Source of the DNA: Chitinophagales bacterium
GTDB taxonomy: Bacteria; Bacteroidota; Bacteroidia; Chitinophagales; Saprospiraceae
Length of the DNA: 64,000 bases
Assembly (NCBI GenBank): GCA_013299105.1
Contig: JAAFJY010000004.1
Location: 208,423 to 272,422 of the forward strand
Direction of reading: 5' to 3'
Positions within the stretch are counted from its first letter, which is position 1. Each line of letters opens with the position of its first letter. This document shows, piece by piece, positions 42,627 to 51,858 of the stretch. The position numbers and the translations under genes were made by a program. The notes under the pieces are model-generated. The model searched no databases, had not been told where the DNA came from, and saw nothing but the letters and a program-made list of their open reading frames with translations.

Positions 42627-44930
42627 CTATTTCAGCAAAGAAACATCATCCAACACATAAACTCCTCGGCCATAAGTACCAATCACCAGTTTCCGATCGC
42701 GGGGGTGTAAAAACATATCGTTGACCGATACCGACGCGGGCAAATTGCCGCTGATGCAAAGCCAAGTGCTGGTGTTTTTTCTTTTCAGGTAAACTCCCAG
42801 GTCTGTACCACAGTACAAATGGCCCGTTTCAAAATCCTCGATCAGGACATTGGCTGGTGAGGCGGGCAAATTGGCACTGATGCTTTTCCAAGTGGCACCT
42901 TTGTCATTCGATTCAAAAACATAGGGCATGGGATTGTCTGCACGGCGGTCATTCAAGACCAGCCACACCTTGTTGTCGTCAAAAACCGAAGTGGTGATTT
43001 TGATCACATGCTTGTTTAAAGGCAGACCTTTCGTGATTTCTAACCAATCTTTTCCGGCATTGTCAGTCCGCCAAACGCGCCCATCGTCGGTGCCAACGTA
43101 GAGCAAATTCGGATTTTTGCCTCCCTCGGTAATGGTCGTGATTGCTTGGTGGTAGATGAGGTAAGGGTAAACTCCTTTGCGGTCGCTGCGGTTGTAACTC
43201 AAGTCGTTGCTGATGCGTTTCCAGGTCGCACCACTGTCCTCGGATTTGTACAAATGTTGCAGGCCGTGGTAAATGACTTTGCTGTCGAACTTAGATAGAG
43301 TAGTTCCCGCCAACCATTCCGCTCGCAGGCTATCCACCGCGCCAACTAAAAAGTCGTTGATGCGCCCGGCCCGGCGCCTTTGTTGGGCAGCCATGTCCGT
43401 TTTCATCAAGCGACCATAATAGCTACTCGAAAAAACGATATTTGGATTGGTTGGGTCAATTTGGATCTGCGTGCCTTCACCGCCCGGTGCCATCATCCAA
43501 GGGCGCGGCGATTGCTTGTTGTGTTGTCCAAAAACATTGGTTTCATTGCCACTCATGGTGCCTTCGTCCTGCACTGCTCCAAAAATATTGAAGGGCTTGC
43601 TCATGTCGTAAGCCACCGTATAAAACTGCGTTGTCGGGATCACATCAAAGAAATTGTCCCAGCGCGCACCGCCATTTTTGGACAAAAGCACTCCCCCATC
43701 GTTGCCCAAAATCACGAAGTCAGGATTTTGAGGGTCGAACCACAAGGCATGGTTATCGCCGTGTTGAAATTCGCTGGTGGTGTCGCTTGGTTCCCATCGG
43801 GCCCAGGTTTTGCCCGCGTCTTTGGACCAAACTTTTTCTACACCCAAGGCGTAAATCTGGTTCTCGTCCTTGGGGTGCACGCGAATTTGGCTAAACACCC
43901 AGCCATAAGTGCCGCTGAATGGCTTGACAAAGTCGTGGACTTCGCCCATTTTTTCCCAGGATTCGCCTTTGTTTTGGCTGCGGTAAATGGCTGCGCCAAT
44001 CACCACTTTCTGCACAATGCGTTCGTAGCTATCGGTTTCGCCGGGGTTGGGGTCGCGTTTTTTATTGTGGTCGTCCACGAAGGCATAGACGGTATTGGGG
44101 TTAGAAGGGCTCACCGCCAAACCAATGCGTCCCGTCATTTTGGTTTCGGGCAAACCTTTGTTGATGATTTTCCAGGTTTTGCCCGCGTCGGTGCTTTTGT
44201 AAAGGTGGTCGCCATCTTCGGGCGTGGGGTCGCTCCAGCGTTTGCGAATCCGGTTCCACATTGAGGCGTACAGGATATTCGTATTGCTGGGGTCCATGAC
44301 GAGGTCAATACAGCCCGTTTTTTCGTTCACGAATAGCACCTTCGCCCAGGTCTTACCGCCGTCGATGGTTTTATAAACTCCTCGCTCGGCATTGTAGGTC
44401 CATTCGTTGCCACTTGCGGCTGCGTACACCACATTGGGGTTACTCGGATGCACCACAATGCGGGCAATGGTGCCCGTATTGCTCAGGCCTACATGCTGGA
44501 AACTTTTACCGCCATCCGTACTTTTGTACATCCCTACTCCAGGCAGCGAGGCCCGTAATATATTGGCTTCGCCCGTGCCGACGTACAAAATGTTGGGATT
44601 GGAGGGTGCCAAACCGATGCTGCCGATGGCTTGGGTAGCTTCTTTGTCGAACAGCGATTGCCAGGTTTTGCCACTGTCTTCGGTTTTCCACAAGCCTCCG
44701 GTTGCAAAACCCGCGTAAAACACCGAGGGGTTGCCCGCGATACCTGCTACATCGGTACAACGACCTGAGCGGATGTCGGGCCCAGTCAATCGCCAATTGG
44801 TATTTTTAAAAGGCGAGGTTTGCAGCAGTATTTGATGGTTTTTAAAGGACTTCAACAAGGTACTGCCTTGTTGAGCAGATAGGGTGCCTGCGACCAAGCA
44901 GCAAAGGCATGCGAGTAGTAGGTTTTTCAT
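42627..44930 (-). CDS. Exported BNR/Asp-box repeat protein (sortilin/VPS10-like propeller)
   Basis: A 767-residue protein with signal peptide (MKNLLLACLCCLVAGTLSAQQ). It is built from many Asp-box units such as KTEDSGKTW, KSTDGGKSF, KTIDGGKTW, KSTDAGKTW and KSEDSGATW, giving one or two beta-propellers of the WD40/YVTN/BNR type. Such exported proteins are common in Bacteroidota and are often named putative glycosyl hydrolase or VPS10 domain-containing. No catalytic residues can be assigned. It has no T9SS C-terminal domain (ends GVYVLDDVSLLK). Confidence 0.87.
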   Translation of the reverse strand: MKNLLLACLCCLVAGTLSAQQGSTLLKSFKNHQILLQTSPFKNTNWRLTGPDIRSGRCTDVAGIAGNPSVFYAGFATGGLWKTEDSGKTWQSLFDKEATQAIGSIGLAPSNPNILYVGTGEANILRASLPGVGMYKSTDGGKSFQHVGLSNTGTIARIVVHPSNPNVVYAAASGNEWTYNAERGVYKTIDGGKTWAKVLFVNEKTGCIDLVMDPSNTNILYASMWNRIRKRWSDPTPEDGDHLYKSTDAGKTWKIINKGLPETKMTGRIGLAVSPSNPNTVYAFVDDHNKKRDPNPGETDSYERIVQKVVIGAAIYRSQNKGESWEKMGEVHDFVKPFSGTYGWVFSQIRVHPKDENQIYALGVEKVWSKDAGKTWARWEPSDTTSEFQHGDNHALWFDPQNPDFVILGNDGGVLLSKNGGARWDNFFDVIPTTQFYTVAYDMSKPFNIFGAVQDEGTMSGNETNVFGQHNKQSPRPWMMAPGGEGTQIQIDPTNPNIVFSSSYYGRLMKTDMAAQQRRRAGRINDFLVGAVDSLRAEWLAGTTLSKFDSKVIYHGLQHLYKSEDSGATWKRISNDLSYNRSDRKGVYPYLIYHQAITTITEGGKNPNLLYVGTDDGRVWRTDNAGKDWLEITKGLPLNKHVIKITTSVFDDNKVWLVLNDRRADNPMPYVFESNDKGATWKSISANLPASPANVLIEDFETGHLYCGTDLGVYLKRKNTSTWLCISGNLPASVSVNDMFLHPRDRKLVIGTYGRGVYVLDDVSLLK

Positions 44931-45010
44931 TTTTGGATTTGCGGTGGTAAAAGTTGGGGTAAAATAAGCTTTTTGTAGGAAATAGTAGGTTTGCCGTAAA
45001 AGTGAGCGTT

Positions 45011-45597
45011 TTATTTTTGCAATCGGTTTTCGACGATTTGCATTACTTCATCTCCTGAAATATCTAACAAATCGACAATTTCCGCAATAGACTTCGCTTT
45101 ACCATGCAGTTTTAAAACCGTCTGAATTTGGTTTTCTTCCCTTCCTTCTTCCTTTGCCTTGTCCAACCTCACTCGTTCATCTTCTTCCCCTGGCTACGGT
45201 TGATGTAGTTTTTGTTTTCGGTGTGTACAAAATCAAGGATTCCGATAAAAATCACCGGGCATAGCTTGCAGTAAAAATTGGCCCGTTTGATTTGATCGCT
45301 TTAGCTTTTCGAGGAGTAAAAAAGGACTCGCTTCTCAAAGCCGTCGTGGTCGCTGACTTGCATTTCTATAATGTAGGTGCGCCCAACTTGGTCCGTAGCC
45401 TTGACATCAATGATGCTGACTTTACCACCTTTGAGCTTTGGCAACTGGTAGGGGTTGAAGATCGCGACTTCCTTGATTCGTTGGTTCCCATGAAAGTCAA
45501 GCACCGTATTCAGAAAAGAAATGAGCGTTTCCTTCCGGTTCTCATTCCTGAAAATCTTCATGAAAGCGATGTCGTTTTTTACATCTGCAAATTGCAT
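45011..45597 (-). pseudogene. Rpn/PD-(D/E)XK nuclease-family (transposase-like) gene, truncated by stop and deletion
   Basis: The N-terminal part (45301-45597, 98 residues) starts DVKNDIAFMKIFRNE and includes YIIEMQVSDHDGFEKRVLFYSSKS, the PD-(D/E)XK core of the Rpn/TIGR01784 family. It then hits a stop. Past it the same frame continues with SDQIKRANFYCKLCPVIF and FIGILDFVHTENKNYIN, as intact members do. The middle of the protein is then missing, and a C-terminal part (EEDERVRLDKAKEEGREE; IAEIVDLLDISGDEVMQIVE) runs to a stop at 45011. So there is one nonsense change and one internal deletion. Confidence 0.75.
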
Positions 45598-45649
45598 CTC
45601 ATGGATTTGTTGCGTTGGATTCTTGAGACCGCCGAATCAGGTTTCAAAA

Positions 45650-45782
45650 TAAAGCCCTTTTTCTTTTTTTTTTGACAAAAAAAGAAACTCTCCCAGGATC
45701 GTTGACAACAACTCCAGCGCAATCTCAATGTCTTAAAGCAACTACTGAAAACTACGTCATAGATCGGGTTGGCAATGATCAT
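45650..45782 (-). pseudogene. Second PD-(D/E)XK gene remnant (N-terminus only)
   Basis: The minus frame from 45782 begins MIIANPIYDVVF, a typical start of related Bacteroidota PD-(D/E)XK proteins. After a frameshift the family continues as LL, stop, DIEIALELLSTILGE. Nothing further is preserved. It sits directly upstream of the other relic and is separated from it by a poly-T tract. Confidence 0.6.
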
Positions 45783-45999
45783 GTCTTATTTTTTGTTTTA
45801 TTTTTATCGAAAAAAACTATTTTGGAGGATATTGAAAGCTTTAACTGGTTTTTATTTTGATGGATGGAGTGGATGAACAGTTGGCTCTATTTTAGGCGGT
45901 AAATAGGGGTTACTCAATGGATCTTGTGCGTAAATGGAATCTGAATTTTCTACAAAAAATGTCAAATGATCGTTTTTTTTACAAAAAGGCAGGAAAAAC

Positions 46000-46030
46000 T
46001 TGCAATTCCCAATTTATTGTGTTATCTTTA
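46000..46030 (+). promoter_or_regulatory. Promoter for the PARP gene
   Basis: TTGC at 46000-46003, a 19-bp spacer and TATCTTTA at 46023-46030 fit the Bacteroidota pattern. The leader to ATG 46181 is about 145 nt. The rest of the gap 45783-46180 shows no gene. Confidence 0.55.
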
Positions 46031-46180
46031 CAGCGTTGAAACAAGATCATATCACTCCAACTATATGTACTACTTGCGAACATGCACCTGCTAAATTTTT
46101 CGGCCTTCAAGCACTCCGCTTTCAGGCCACTCTCCGATTAGCTTCATTCGCATTTTCGTCTCCTTTCATTTTATCCTTAC

Positions 46181-47644
46181 ATGATTCAGTCTATTGTCAA
46201 GCCGACCGTACGCGGTTTGCTGCGCCTTGTGCCACAACGTTTTAAGGCAAAGCTCCACACCTATTTAGCCGCCAAGCACAATCCCATCGCCTCGTATTCA
46301 CGCCAACTGCAACAATTGCAACCGCCTTTGGCTGGACTCGACTCGCACCAGTTCATCCCCACCCAATACTTTGCAGCCGATGAGGAAATTCAGCAAATAG
46401 AGCCGACTCAAGTAACCGAAATCCCCAAAATTCAGTACCGCTCCTGCAACCTGATCATGGTCAGCGCCGACAACAACAATAAGTATTATCAGATGAGCGA
46501 AAAAGCAGATGGGACTTTTGAGGTAAAATATGGACGAGTTGGCAGTAATCCATCGGTGCTGAGCTACCCAATCAGCCAATGGGACGCCAAGTACCGCGAG
46601 AAAGTGCGCAAAGGCTACAAGGATCAAAGCGCCTTGTTTGTGGAGGGCGATGCTGCAGAAAGCGGCTTGGATGGTATTTCCGACCCCTTGGTACGCCAGT
46701 TGCTGAAACAACTGCGCCAGCACGCCCAGCGCTCAATCCGCTACCATTATTATGTGCACTCCGATCAGGTCAGCGTAAAACAGGTGCAGGAGGCCCAAAG
46801 CTTACTCGACCAGTTGATGCCAAAGGCAAAAATCAAGCTGAACATCCACACCTTCAATGCCCAGTTGCTGGAGCTCTTTGCGATCATCCCGCGCCGCATG
46901 AAAAACGTGAAAGATTTTTTGGTGCAAAAAGCCGAGGACGCCGAGGATCTCGCCAAAATCCAAGCCCTGCTCGCCCACGAGCAAAGCACCCTCGATGTGA
47001 TGCGCTCCCAAGTAGAAATCGCTGAAAAACAAAAAGAAGCAGGCGCTACGCCACAGAATTTATTGGAAATCATGGGCCTGGTCATCAAACCAGTAGAGGA
47101 AAAATCAAGCATTGCCCTCATCCAGCAAATGATGGAAGACCAACGACATCGCTTTGTACGGGCCTTTGAGGTGCGTAGCCTGCGCAGCGAAAAAGCTTTT
47201 ACCGAACACCTGCAAAACCGCAGCAAACAACACACCGAGCTCTTCTGGCATGGCAGCCGCAACGAAAACTGGTTGTCGATCCTAGAAAACGGGTTGTCGC
47301 TAAGGCCCTCCAGCGCGGTGATCAATGGCAAAATGTTTGGGTATGGCCTCTATTTTGCCGATCGTTTCCAGAAATCGCTGAATTATACCTCCATTCGTGG
47401 GGCTTATTGGTCAGGTGGTGCGGCATCGCAGGCTTTTTTGGCCATTTTCAAAGTGCATACGGGTAAGGCTTTGAAAATCCAAAAACACGACGCTTCCTGC
47501 CATGACCTGGACGAACAGGTTTTGCAGCAAAAAGGCCATTTCGATTCGGTTTTCGCCAGCCGGGGTGCCGATTTAGTCAACAACGAGTACATCGTGTACA
47601 ATGAAAGGCAGTGCGCGATCCAGTATTTGGTGGAGATCGAGTGA
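46181..47644 (+). CDS. PARP-type ADP-ribosyltransferase with WGR domain
   Basis: A 487-residue protein with the layout of eukaryotic DNA-dependent PARPs. Residues about 85-150 are a WGR domain (YYQMSEKADGTFEVKYGRVG). About 165-310 is a helical region corresponding to the PARP regulatory domain (PLVRQLLKQL; SLLDQLMPKAKIKL). About 320-487 is the ADP-ribosyltransferase domain with the H-Y-E triad: LFWHGSRNENW (His about 357), FGYGLYFAD (Tyr about 390) and NNEYIVYNE (Glu about 469). All three catalytic residues are present, so poly- or oligo-ADP-ribosylation is possible. No zinc finger or BRCT is present. The N-terminal 80 residues are basic and unassigned. A small gene follows 81 bp downstream. 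Confidence 0.9.
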   Translation: MIQSIVKPTVRGLLRLVPQRFKAKLHTYLAAKHNPIASYSRQLQQLQPPLAGLDSHQFIPTQYFAADEEIQQIEPTQVTEIPKIQYRSCNLIMVSADNNNKYYQMSEKADGTFEVKYGRVGSNPSVLSYPISQWDAKYREKVRKGYKDQSALFVEGDAAESGLDGISDPLVRQLLKQLRQHAQRSIRYHYYVHSDQVSVKQVQEAQSLLDQLMPKAKIKLNIHTFNAQLLELFAIIPRRMKNVKDFLVQKAEDAEDLAKIQALLAHEQSTLDVMRSQVEIAEKQKEAGATPQNLLEIMGLVIKPVEEKSSIALIQQMMEDQRHRFVRAFEVRSLRSEKAFTEHLQNRSKQHTELFWHGSRNENWLSILENGLSLRPSSAVINGKMFGYGLYFADRFQKSLNYTSIRGAYWSGGAASQAFLAIFKVHTGKALKIQKHDASCHDLDEQVLQQKGHFDSVFASRGADLVNNEYIVYNERQCAIQYLVEIE

Positions 47645-47689
47645 GATTCTTTGGTGTGGACCGATTCGTGGATGAAACACGGATCCCAT

Positions 47690-47725
47690 TCTCTTCAACC
47701 TTTCAACCCTCAACCTTTCAACTAC
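47690..47725. repeat. TTTCAAC-type heptads before the small gene downstream of PARP
   Basis: CTTCAACC, TTTCAACC, CTCAACC and TTTCAAC in a row end directly before ATG 47726. Confidence 0.6.
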
Positions 47726-47983
47726 ATGAAAGACCTCAATAAAAAAGCAGTACAAGCCGCCGCCGAGTTTTTGTTTGAGCACAATGGCCACAGCTCCAGC
47801 CTGGAAGTCAAAATGCTGCTGCGCGACCAGGGGTATTTTGCCCTACAAAGTGAAGTTTCAGACCTGCTCTGGGAATTGTGCCAGGAATTGGACTGGGAGC
47901 ACGATTGCAATGGCGTTTTCCGCATTTACCGCCCGCAAAACATCGATCAGAAGATCATGTACTTGCTGTTTTCGGCGAATTAA
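47726..47983 (+). CDS. Small conserved-looking protein downstream of PARP
   Basis: An 85-residue soluble protein (starts MKDLNKKAVQAAAEFLFEHN). The pattern of three helices followed by a beta hairpin (LEVKMLLRDQGYFALQSEVS; VFRIYRP) looks like a small winged-helix domain. No named family recognised. It lies 81 bp after the PARP stop on the same strand and could be its partner or regulator; this is inference from position only. Confidence 0.6.
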   Translation: MKDLNKKAVQAAAEFLFEHNGHSSSLEVKMLLRDQGYFALQSEVSDLLWELCQELDWEHDCNGVFRIYRPQNIDQKIMYLLFSAN

Positions 47984-48066
47984 ATTTTTGTCTAAACCAA
48001 CATTTGCTAAAACATCATCTTTCAATGCAAAACATTGCCACAAAACACCAAGCCAAACTCGAAGCC

Positions 48067-48097
48067 ATTCTCAACTCCTCAACCTCTCAACTCAATT
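48067..48097. repeat. CTCAAC-type heptads at the AsmA 3' end
   Basis: CTCAACTCCTCAACCTCTCA and CTCAAT follow one another and run into the stop codon of the AsmA gene at 48092. Confidence 0.5.
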
Positions 48098-51000
48098 CCC
48101 CTTCACCCCCGTACTATCCTTCACGGGCACAGGCTTCTTTTTGAACGGATTGAACTTCTCCATTTCCTTTTTCACCTTGTCCACCTCGTCTTTGGCCTTT
48201 GTTTTGTCGAGTACTTTGCCCACTTGTTCCTTGGCTTTGGTGCTCAGGGTATCGCCCAATTTGCCGCCCACTTCTTTTTGGATGGTTTCCTTGGCTTTTT
48301 GCTCCAACTCGGCTTTTTTCTTGGCCAGTTCTTTTTCGGCGGCCACGCGCAGGCTGTCGGCTACCTTGCCAGCCTTGTCTTTGGCTTTGGCGGTGGCGTC
48401 TTCCAGTTTTTTCTTGGCTTCGGCTTCGAGTTTTTGCTTTTCGGCTTCCAGCTTTTGCTTTTGCTCGTCCAGCTCTTTGTTCACTGCGTCTTTGGCGGCG
48501 TCGGTGATCATGGTTTTGCCATCGGCTCCCAACAGTTGAAACTGTACTTTGGGGTCTTTGATGCTGCCTGTGAGGTTGACCAACACGTTCACAAACTCCA
48601 CATCGGCCAATTGCACCCCGGCCTTGCCAGCTTGTGACTGGATTTGTCGCCAACCTGCACTCAGGGCTTTTCCGGCCACGTTTTGGTCGAGGTATTTGCG
48701 GGGCAAGCGGGTTTTGATCGAGTAGTTGATCTCCTGCTTGATGGTATGTCGCCCAGCGATGGTCATTTGGATGTCCTTGATGTTCAGGTCGTAGGGCTTG
48801 ATGTCCACGCCACCTTGCCGGATTTCCAGCCAATTTTTGGAGTTGACGATCAGGTCTTTTTTCAATTCGCTGATGTTGAGCGCTTCGCCTACTTTTTCCA
48901 AAGGCGCAAACCCTTTGACCAGGCCATTTACCGTCTCTAAGAATCCCTTGGCATCGACCGTAGTCAGGTCGGGCATCATGTTGTCTTTCAAATTGCCCTG
49001 TAAAACCAGGCTCGTATTGAACACCCCGCTGATGAAATTGCCCACCGGAGCCAACAATTGAAAGGTATTGAAGGTCTTGAACGACTGCTGAAAGTCCATT
49101 TTGGCCAAATCCAACTTCACATTGTACAAGGGGTTTTTAGGGTCCTTGGTGTCGTACAAACCTGCAAAACCCACCGTGCCGCCCAGGGTATTGCCTTGCA
49201 CATCGCGCAGTTCCACCGCTTTGTCGGCTACCACCAGATCGCCTTTCAGCGATTTGATGTTCATGTTGGTGTAGGTCAAATCACCTACGTTGGCCGTCAG
49301 GTGCATGTTGATGTTGTCGGGCACTAGAATCACGCCATATTCTTCGGTACTTGCCGTGCCTTGGGGCTGATCGGCAGGTGTGCCCGTGAAATCGCTCATG
49401 AATTGGTTGAGGTCCAGCTTGTTGGAGTTGATTTTCAGGTCGCCGCCCAGGTTTGCGCCTTTGAACACATAGTCAAAAACATTGGTCACCGTACCCGTAG
49501 CGGCGATGTCGCTGTCTTTGATTTGGGTGCTGGCTTGGTTCAAGGTCAGGCGATTGGGGCTGAGCTGACCTTGGGCGATGGTGTTTTTCAATTCATACTT
49601 GTCGTACAGGATGCGATCCGCCTGGGCGTCGATTTGGAAGTCGAAGCGGTCAAAAATTTCCGTTTGAGCGGGCGCTGCACTCGACACCGCCGCCGCGCTG
49701 GGTTCGGCACTTTCGCCACTGACCCATTCATTGGCGTCGAACAGGTGTGAGCGCGCTTGCAAGCGGCCCGTCATGGTCTTTTTGGGCGAAAAATAAGCCA
49801 GAATATTGTCAACCCGGCCTGAAGCCTCCAGGTCGCTTTTGCCCAAAAGCCCTTTGAAGTGGCTGATGTCTACATACTGCGGGCTGAAGCTCATTTGGGC
49901 ATCCTGGATTTTGACGGCGGGCAGACCTGCACTTTGGTATACCATGCCCTCGATCCGGGCATTGCCGTGCATATCGACTTGCTCGTACTGCTGTTTTTCG
50001 ATCTGCGATTGGCGGGCTTTGGCCACGATGTCGGCTGTGATTTTGCCACTCAAGTTCTCAATGCCTTCCATCGGATAGGCTTGTGAAAGTTCCTTCAAGT
50101 TGAGCACCCCTTTGACTTTGGCGTCCAGATTGGGGTCCGACATGGGCGTTTTCAGCACAAAACGGGCGTCAATCGGGTTGCTGCCAATTTTGAGGGCAAA
50201 ACGGCTGAAATTGATCACCATTTGGTCAAAATTACTGCCGGGGCTGTTGATGTTCCCTTCGGCAAAAATATTGCTGATGCCCAGGGGCAGGTCGGGGTAT
50301 TTCACGCGGCCATTGTCCACGCCCAAGTTGATGTTGAACGCGGGATAAGCGCTGCTTTCGCCATTGTAAGTGCCTTTGACGGTGCCATTCAGGGCAAAAG
50401 TGCCGTCGATTTTTACTTTTTCATAGCCTTGCAAATAAGCGCCGGGAATGATGGAAAACAAGTTGCGGAAACTGTTCTCAGGGGCTTTGAAAGCCAGGTC
50501 CATTGCAATGTCGTTCTCGTTGGGCATTTGCACCCAGCCATCAAGCACCAAGCGCAAGGCATTGACCAACAAGTCATTGTCCTTGAGGGTGTATTTGCTA
50601 TTGGCCTGGTCGATGTTGAAAATGGCAGCGAGTTTGGCCTTGGCATTTTTCAGGTAAGAAAGCCCTCCATAGCTGACCGTCAAGGAGTCGATACTGGTTT
50701 CGGTATCCAGGTCATACACCGTTGCGCTGAGGTCACCAGCCCCCTCGTGTTCGATGCCTGCGGCCTTGGCATACACGCCCACCGAGGCGTCGTCGTAGAT
50801 AAAGGTGGAGTTGCGGATTTGGTAGTTCTCCAATTTGAGTTGAAAATCGCTGCTGCTGGTATCGGTGCTGGGTTTGGTGATGAGGTAGTTGGCTTTGCCA
50901 TCTTTGCTCACCAAAATATGTGCTTTGGCATCGGCCACTTGCACGCCTTTGACCACGATGGGGTTCATGCCTTGCCATACCGAGCGCAGGTCGAGGGTCA

Positions 51001-51277
51001 TGCCCAAGTTGCCCACATCGGCCAGGCGGATGCCCTCAAATTGCTGTACGCCGTCCACGGTCAAGCCTTCCAATTGCAGGTTGAGATTGGGAAAACTGCG
51101 AAACAAGGAAAGATTGAGGTCCCTGAAATCGACCTTCGCGTCCAGGTTTTGGTTGATGGCCGTTTTTACTTTGGCCATGATTTCATCCTTGAAAAAATAA
51201 GGGATCGCAAAGGCTGCACCGACCAACAAGACGATACAAGCCAGCAAAACAAGGACGATTCTTTTGACAATTTTCAT
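48092..51277 (-). CDS. AsmA-family protein with long charged C-terminal helix
   Basis: A 1061-residue inner-membrane protein: one N-terminal helix (about 5-25, VKRIVLVLLACIVLLVG) and a very long beta-rich periplasmic region with the AsmA pattern (VDFRDLNLSLFRSFPNLNLQL, VDGVQQFEGIRLADVGNL). Such AsmA/TamB-like proteins bridge the envelope and move phospholipids. The last about 130 residues are unusual: a Lys/Glu/Ala-rich, probably coiled-coil tail (KQKLEAEKQKLEAEAKKKLE; KVADSLRVAAEKELAKKK). ATG 51277 is chosen over the track-long frame to 51460, which runs through a repeat. Confidence 0.85.
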   Translation of the reverse strand: MKIVKRIVLVLLACIVLLVGAAFAIPYFFKDEIMAKVKTAINQNLDAKVDFRDLNLSLFRSFPNLNLQLEGLTVDGVQQFEGIRLADVGNLGMTLDLRSVWQGMNPIVVKGVQVADAKAHILVSKDGKANYLITKPSTDTSSSDFQLKLENYQIRNSTFIYDDASVGVYAKAAGIEHEGAGDLSATVYDLDTETSIDSLTVSYGGLSYLKNAKAKLAAIFNIDQANSKYTLKDNDLLVNALRLVLDGWVQMPNENDIAMDLAFKAPENSFRNLFSIIPGAYLQGYEKVKIDGTFALNGTVKGTYNGESSAYPAFNINLGVDNGRVKYPDLPLGISNIFAEGNINSPGSNFDQMVINFSRFALKIGSNPIDARFVLKTPMSDPNLDAKVKGVLNLKELSQAYPMEGIENLSGKITADIVAKARQSQIEKQQYEQVDMHGNARIEGMVYQSAGLPAVKIQDAQMSFSPQYVDISHFKGLLGKSDLEASGRVDNILAYFSPKKTMTGRLQARSHLFDANEWVSGESAEPSAAAVSSAAPAQTEIFDRFDFQIDAQADRILYDKYELKNTIAQGQLSPNRLTLNQASTQIKDSDIAATGTVTNVFDYVFKGANLGGDLKINSNKLDLNQFMSDFTGTPADQPQGTASTEEYGVILVPDNINMHLTANVGDLTYTNMNIKSLKGDLVVADKAVELRDVQGNTLGGTVGFAGLYDTKDPKNPLYNVKLDLAKMDFQQSFKTFNTFQLLAPVGNFISGVFNTSLVLQGNLKDNMMPDLTTVDAKGFLETVNGLVKGFAPLEKVGEALNISELKKDLIVNSKNWLEIRQGGVDIKPYDLNIKDIQMTIAGRHTIKQEINYSIKTRLPRKYLDQNVAGKALSAGWRQIQSQAGKAGVQLADVEFVNVLVNLTGSIKDPKVQFQLLGADGKTMITDAAKDAVNKELDEQKQKLEAEKQKLEAEAKKKLEDATAKAKDKAGKVADSLRVAAEKELAKKKAELEQKAKETIQKEVGGKLGDTLSTKAKEQVGKVLDKTKAKDEVDKVKKEMEKFNPFKKKPVPVKDSTGVKGN

Positions 51278-51309
51278 AATAAACAAGGTCTTTTGGGTTG
51301 AAAAAGGCG

Positions 51310-51452
51310 GAAAGTGGTAAGCCACAAATAAATTATCCCAATTCGCAACTTCGTTGCTCTGCTGTGACCACAAATCTTTTTTACTCCGCTGCGCGGGTTG
51401 GGAACACAGATAAAACGGATTCAACTGATTTTCACGGATTGCCAACATGATT
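51310..51452 (-). repeat. Dispersed repeat family B, copy 5
   Basis: Inverted copy: GTAAGCCACAAATAAATT, CCCAATTCGCAACTTCGTTG, a CCGCTGCGCGGG hairpin, GGGAACACAGATAAAACGG and ATTGCCAACATGATTTTGAC. Upstream of the AsmA gene; the rest of the gap 51453-51858 shows only short TTGAAATGTTGAA repeats near 51620 and no gene. Confidence 0.8.
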
Positions 51453-51803
51453 TTGACCAAAACTTTGGCACTGTTTCCATTAAAATCAGTAAAAATCGGA
51501 ATACTTTAGTTTGAACAGCTACTTTTCACTGCCTTTCACTCTTTAGATGCAAGGTACGCGAAAAAAACACGCGGCAAAAACGTTAGGGTTTGGTTAAAGA
51601 TTGAGGATTAGTGGGAAAATTGAAATGTTGAAGGGTGGAAATGTTGAAAAGACAACACCAATCAAACGCTGCAAAGCTAGGGCGTGGTCTGCTTGGTAGG
51701 TAAAACTTGGGGCTGGGAGGAGTACAAATATAGAATTTTAGTGCATGGGATCAAAAAATGTCTTCAAATTTGAGCCGTCCTAATTTTGAAAAAGGTAAAA
51801 AAC

Positions 51804-51834
51804 TTGATCGGTTCAATCCAATTTCGTTTATTTG
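51804..51834 (+). promoter_or_regulatory. Promoter upstream of the XisI-like gene
   Basis: TTG at 51804-51806, a 20-bp spacer and TTTATTTG at 51827-51834 resemble the Bacteroidota pattern with one mismatch. ATG 51859 is 24 nt downstream. Confidence 0.4.
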
Positions 51835-51858
51835 ATTTCCTAAGCGAAACATCATCCA

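Noticed and set aside
43380-44264. Long plus-strand frame opposite the BNR protein gene
   Set aside because: Antisense of repeated Asp-box codons; no motifs, no start context.
46000-46245. 81-residue frame overlapping the PARP start
   Set aside because: It overlaps the promoter and the beginning of the PARP gene in another frame, and its sequence shows no family features.
50222-51301. 359-residue plus-strand frame opposite the AsmA gene
   Set aside because: It mirrors the AsmA coding sequence, which has a clear family match on the other strand.
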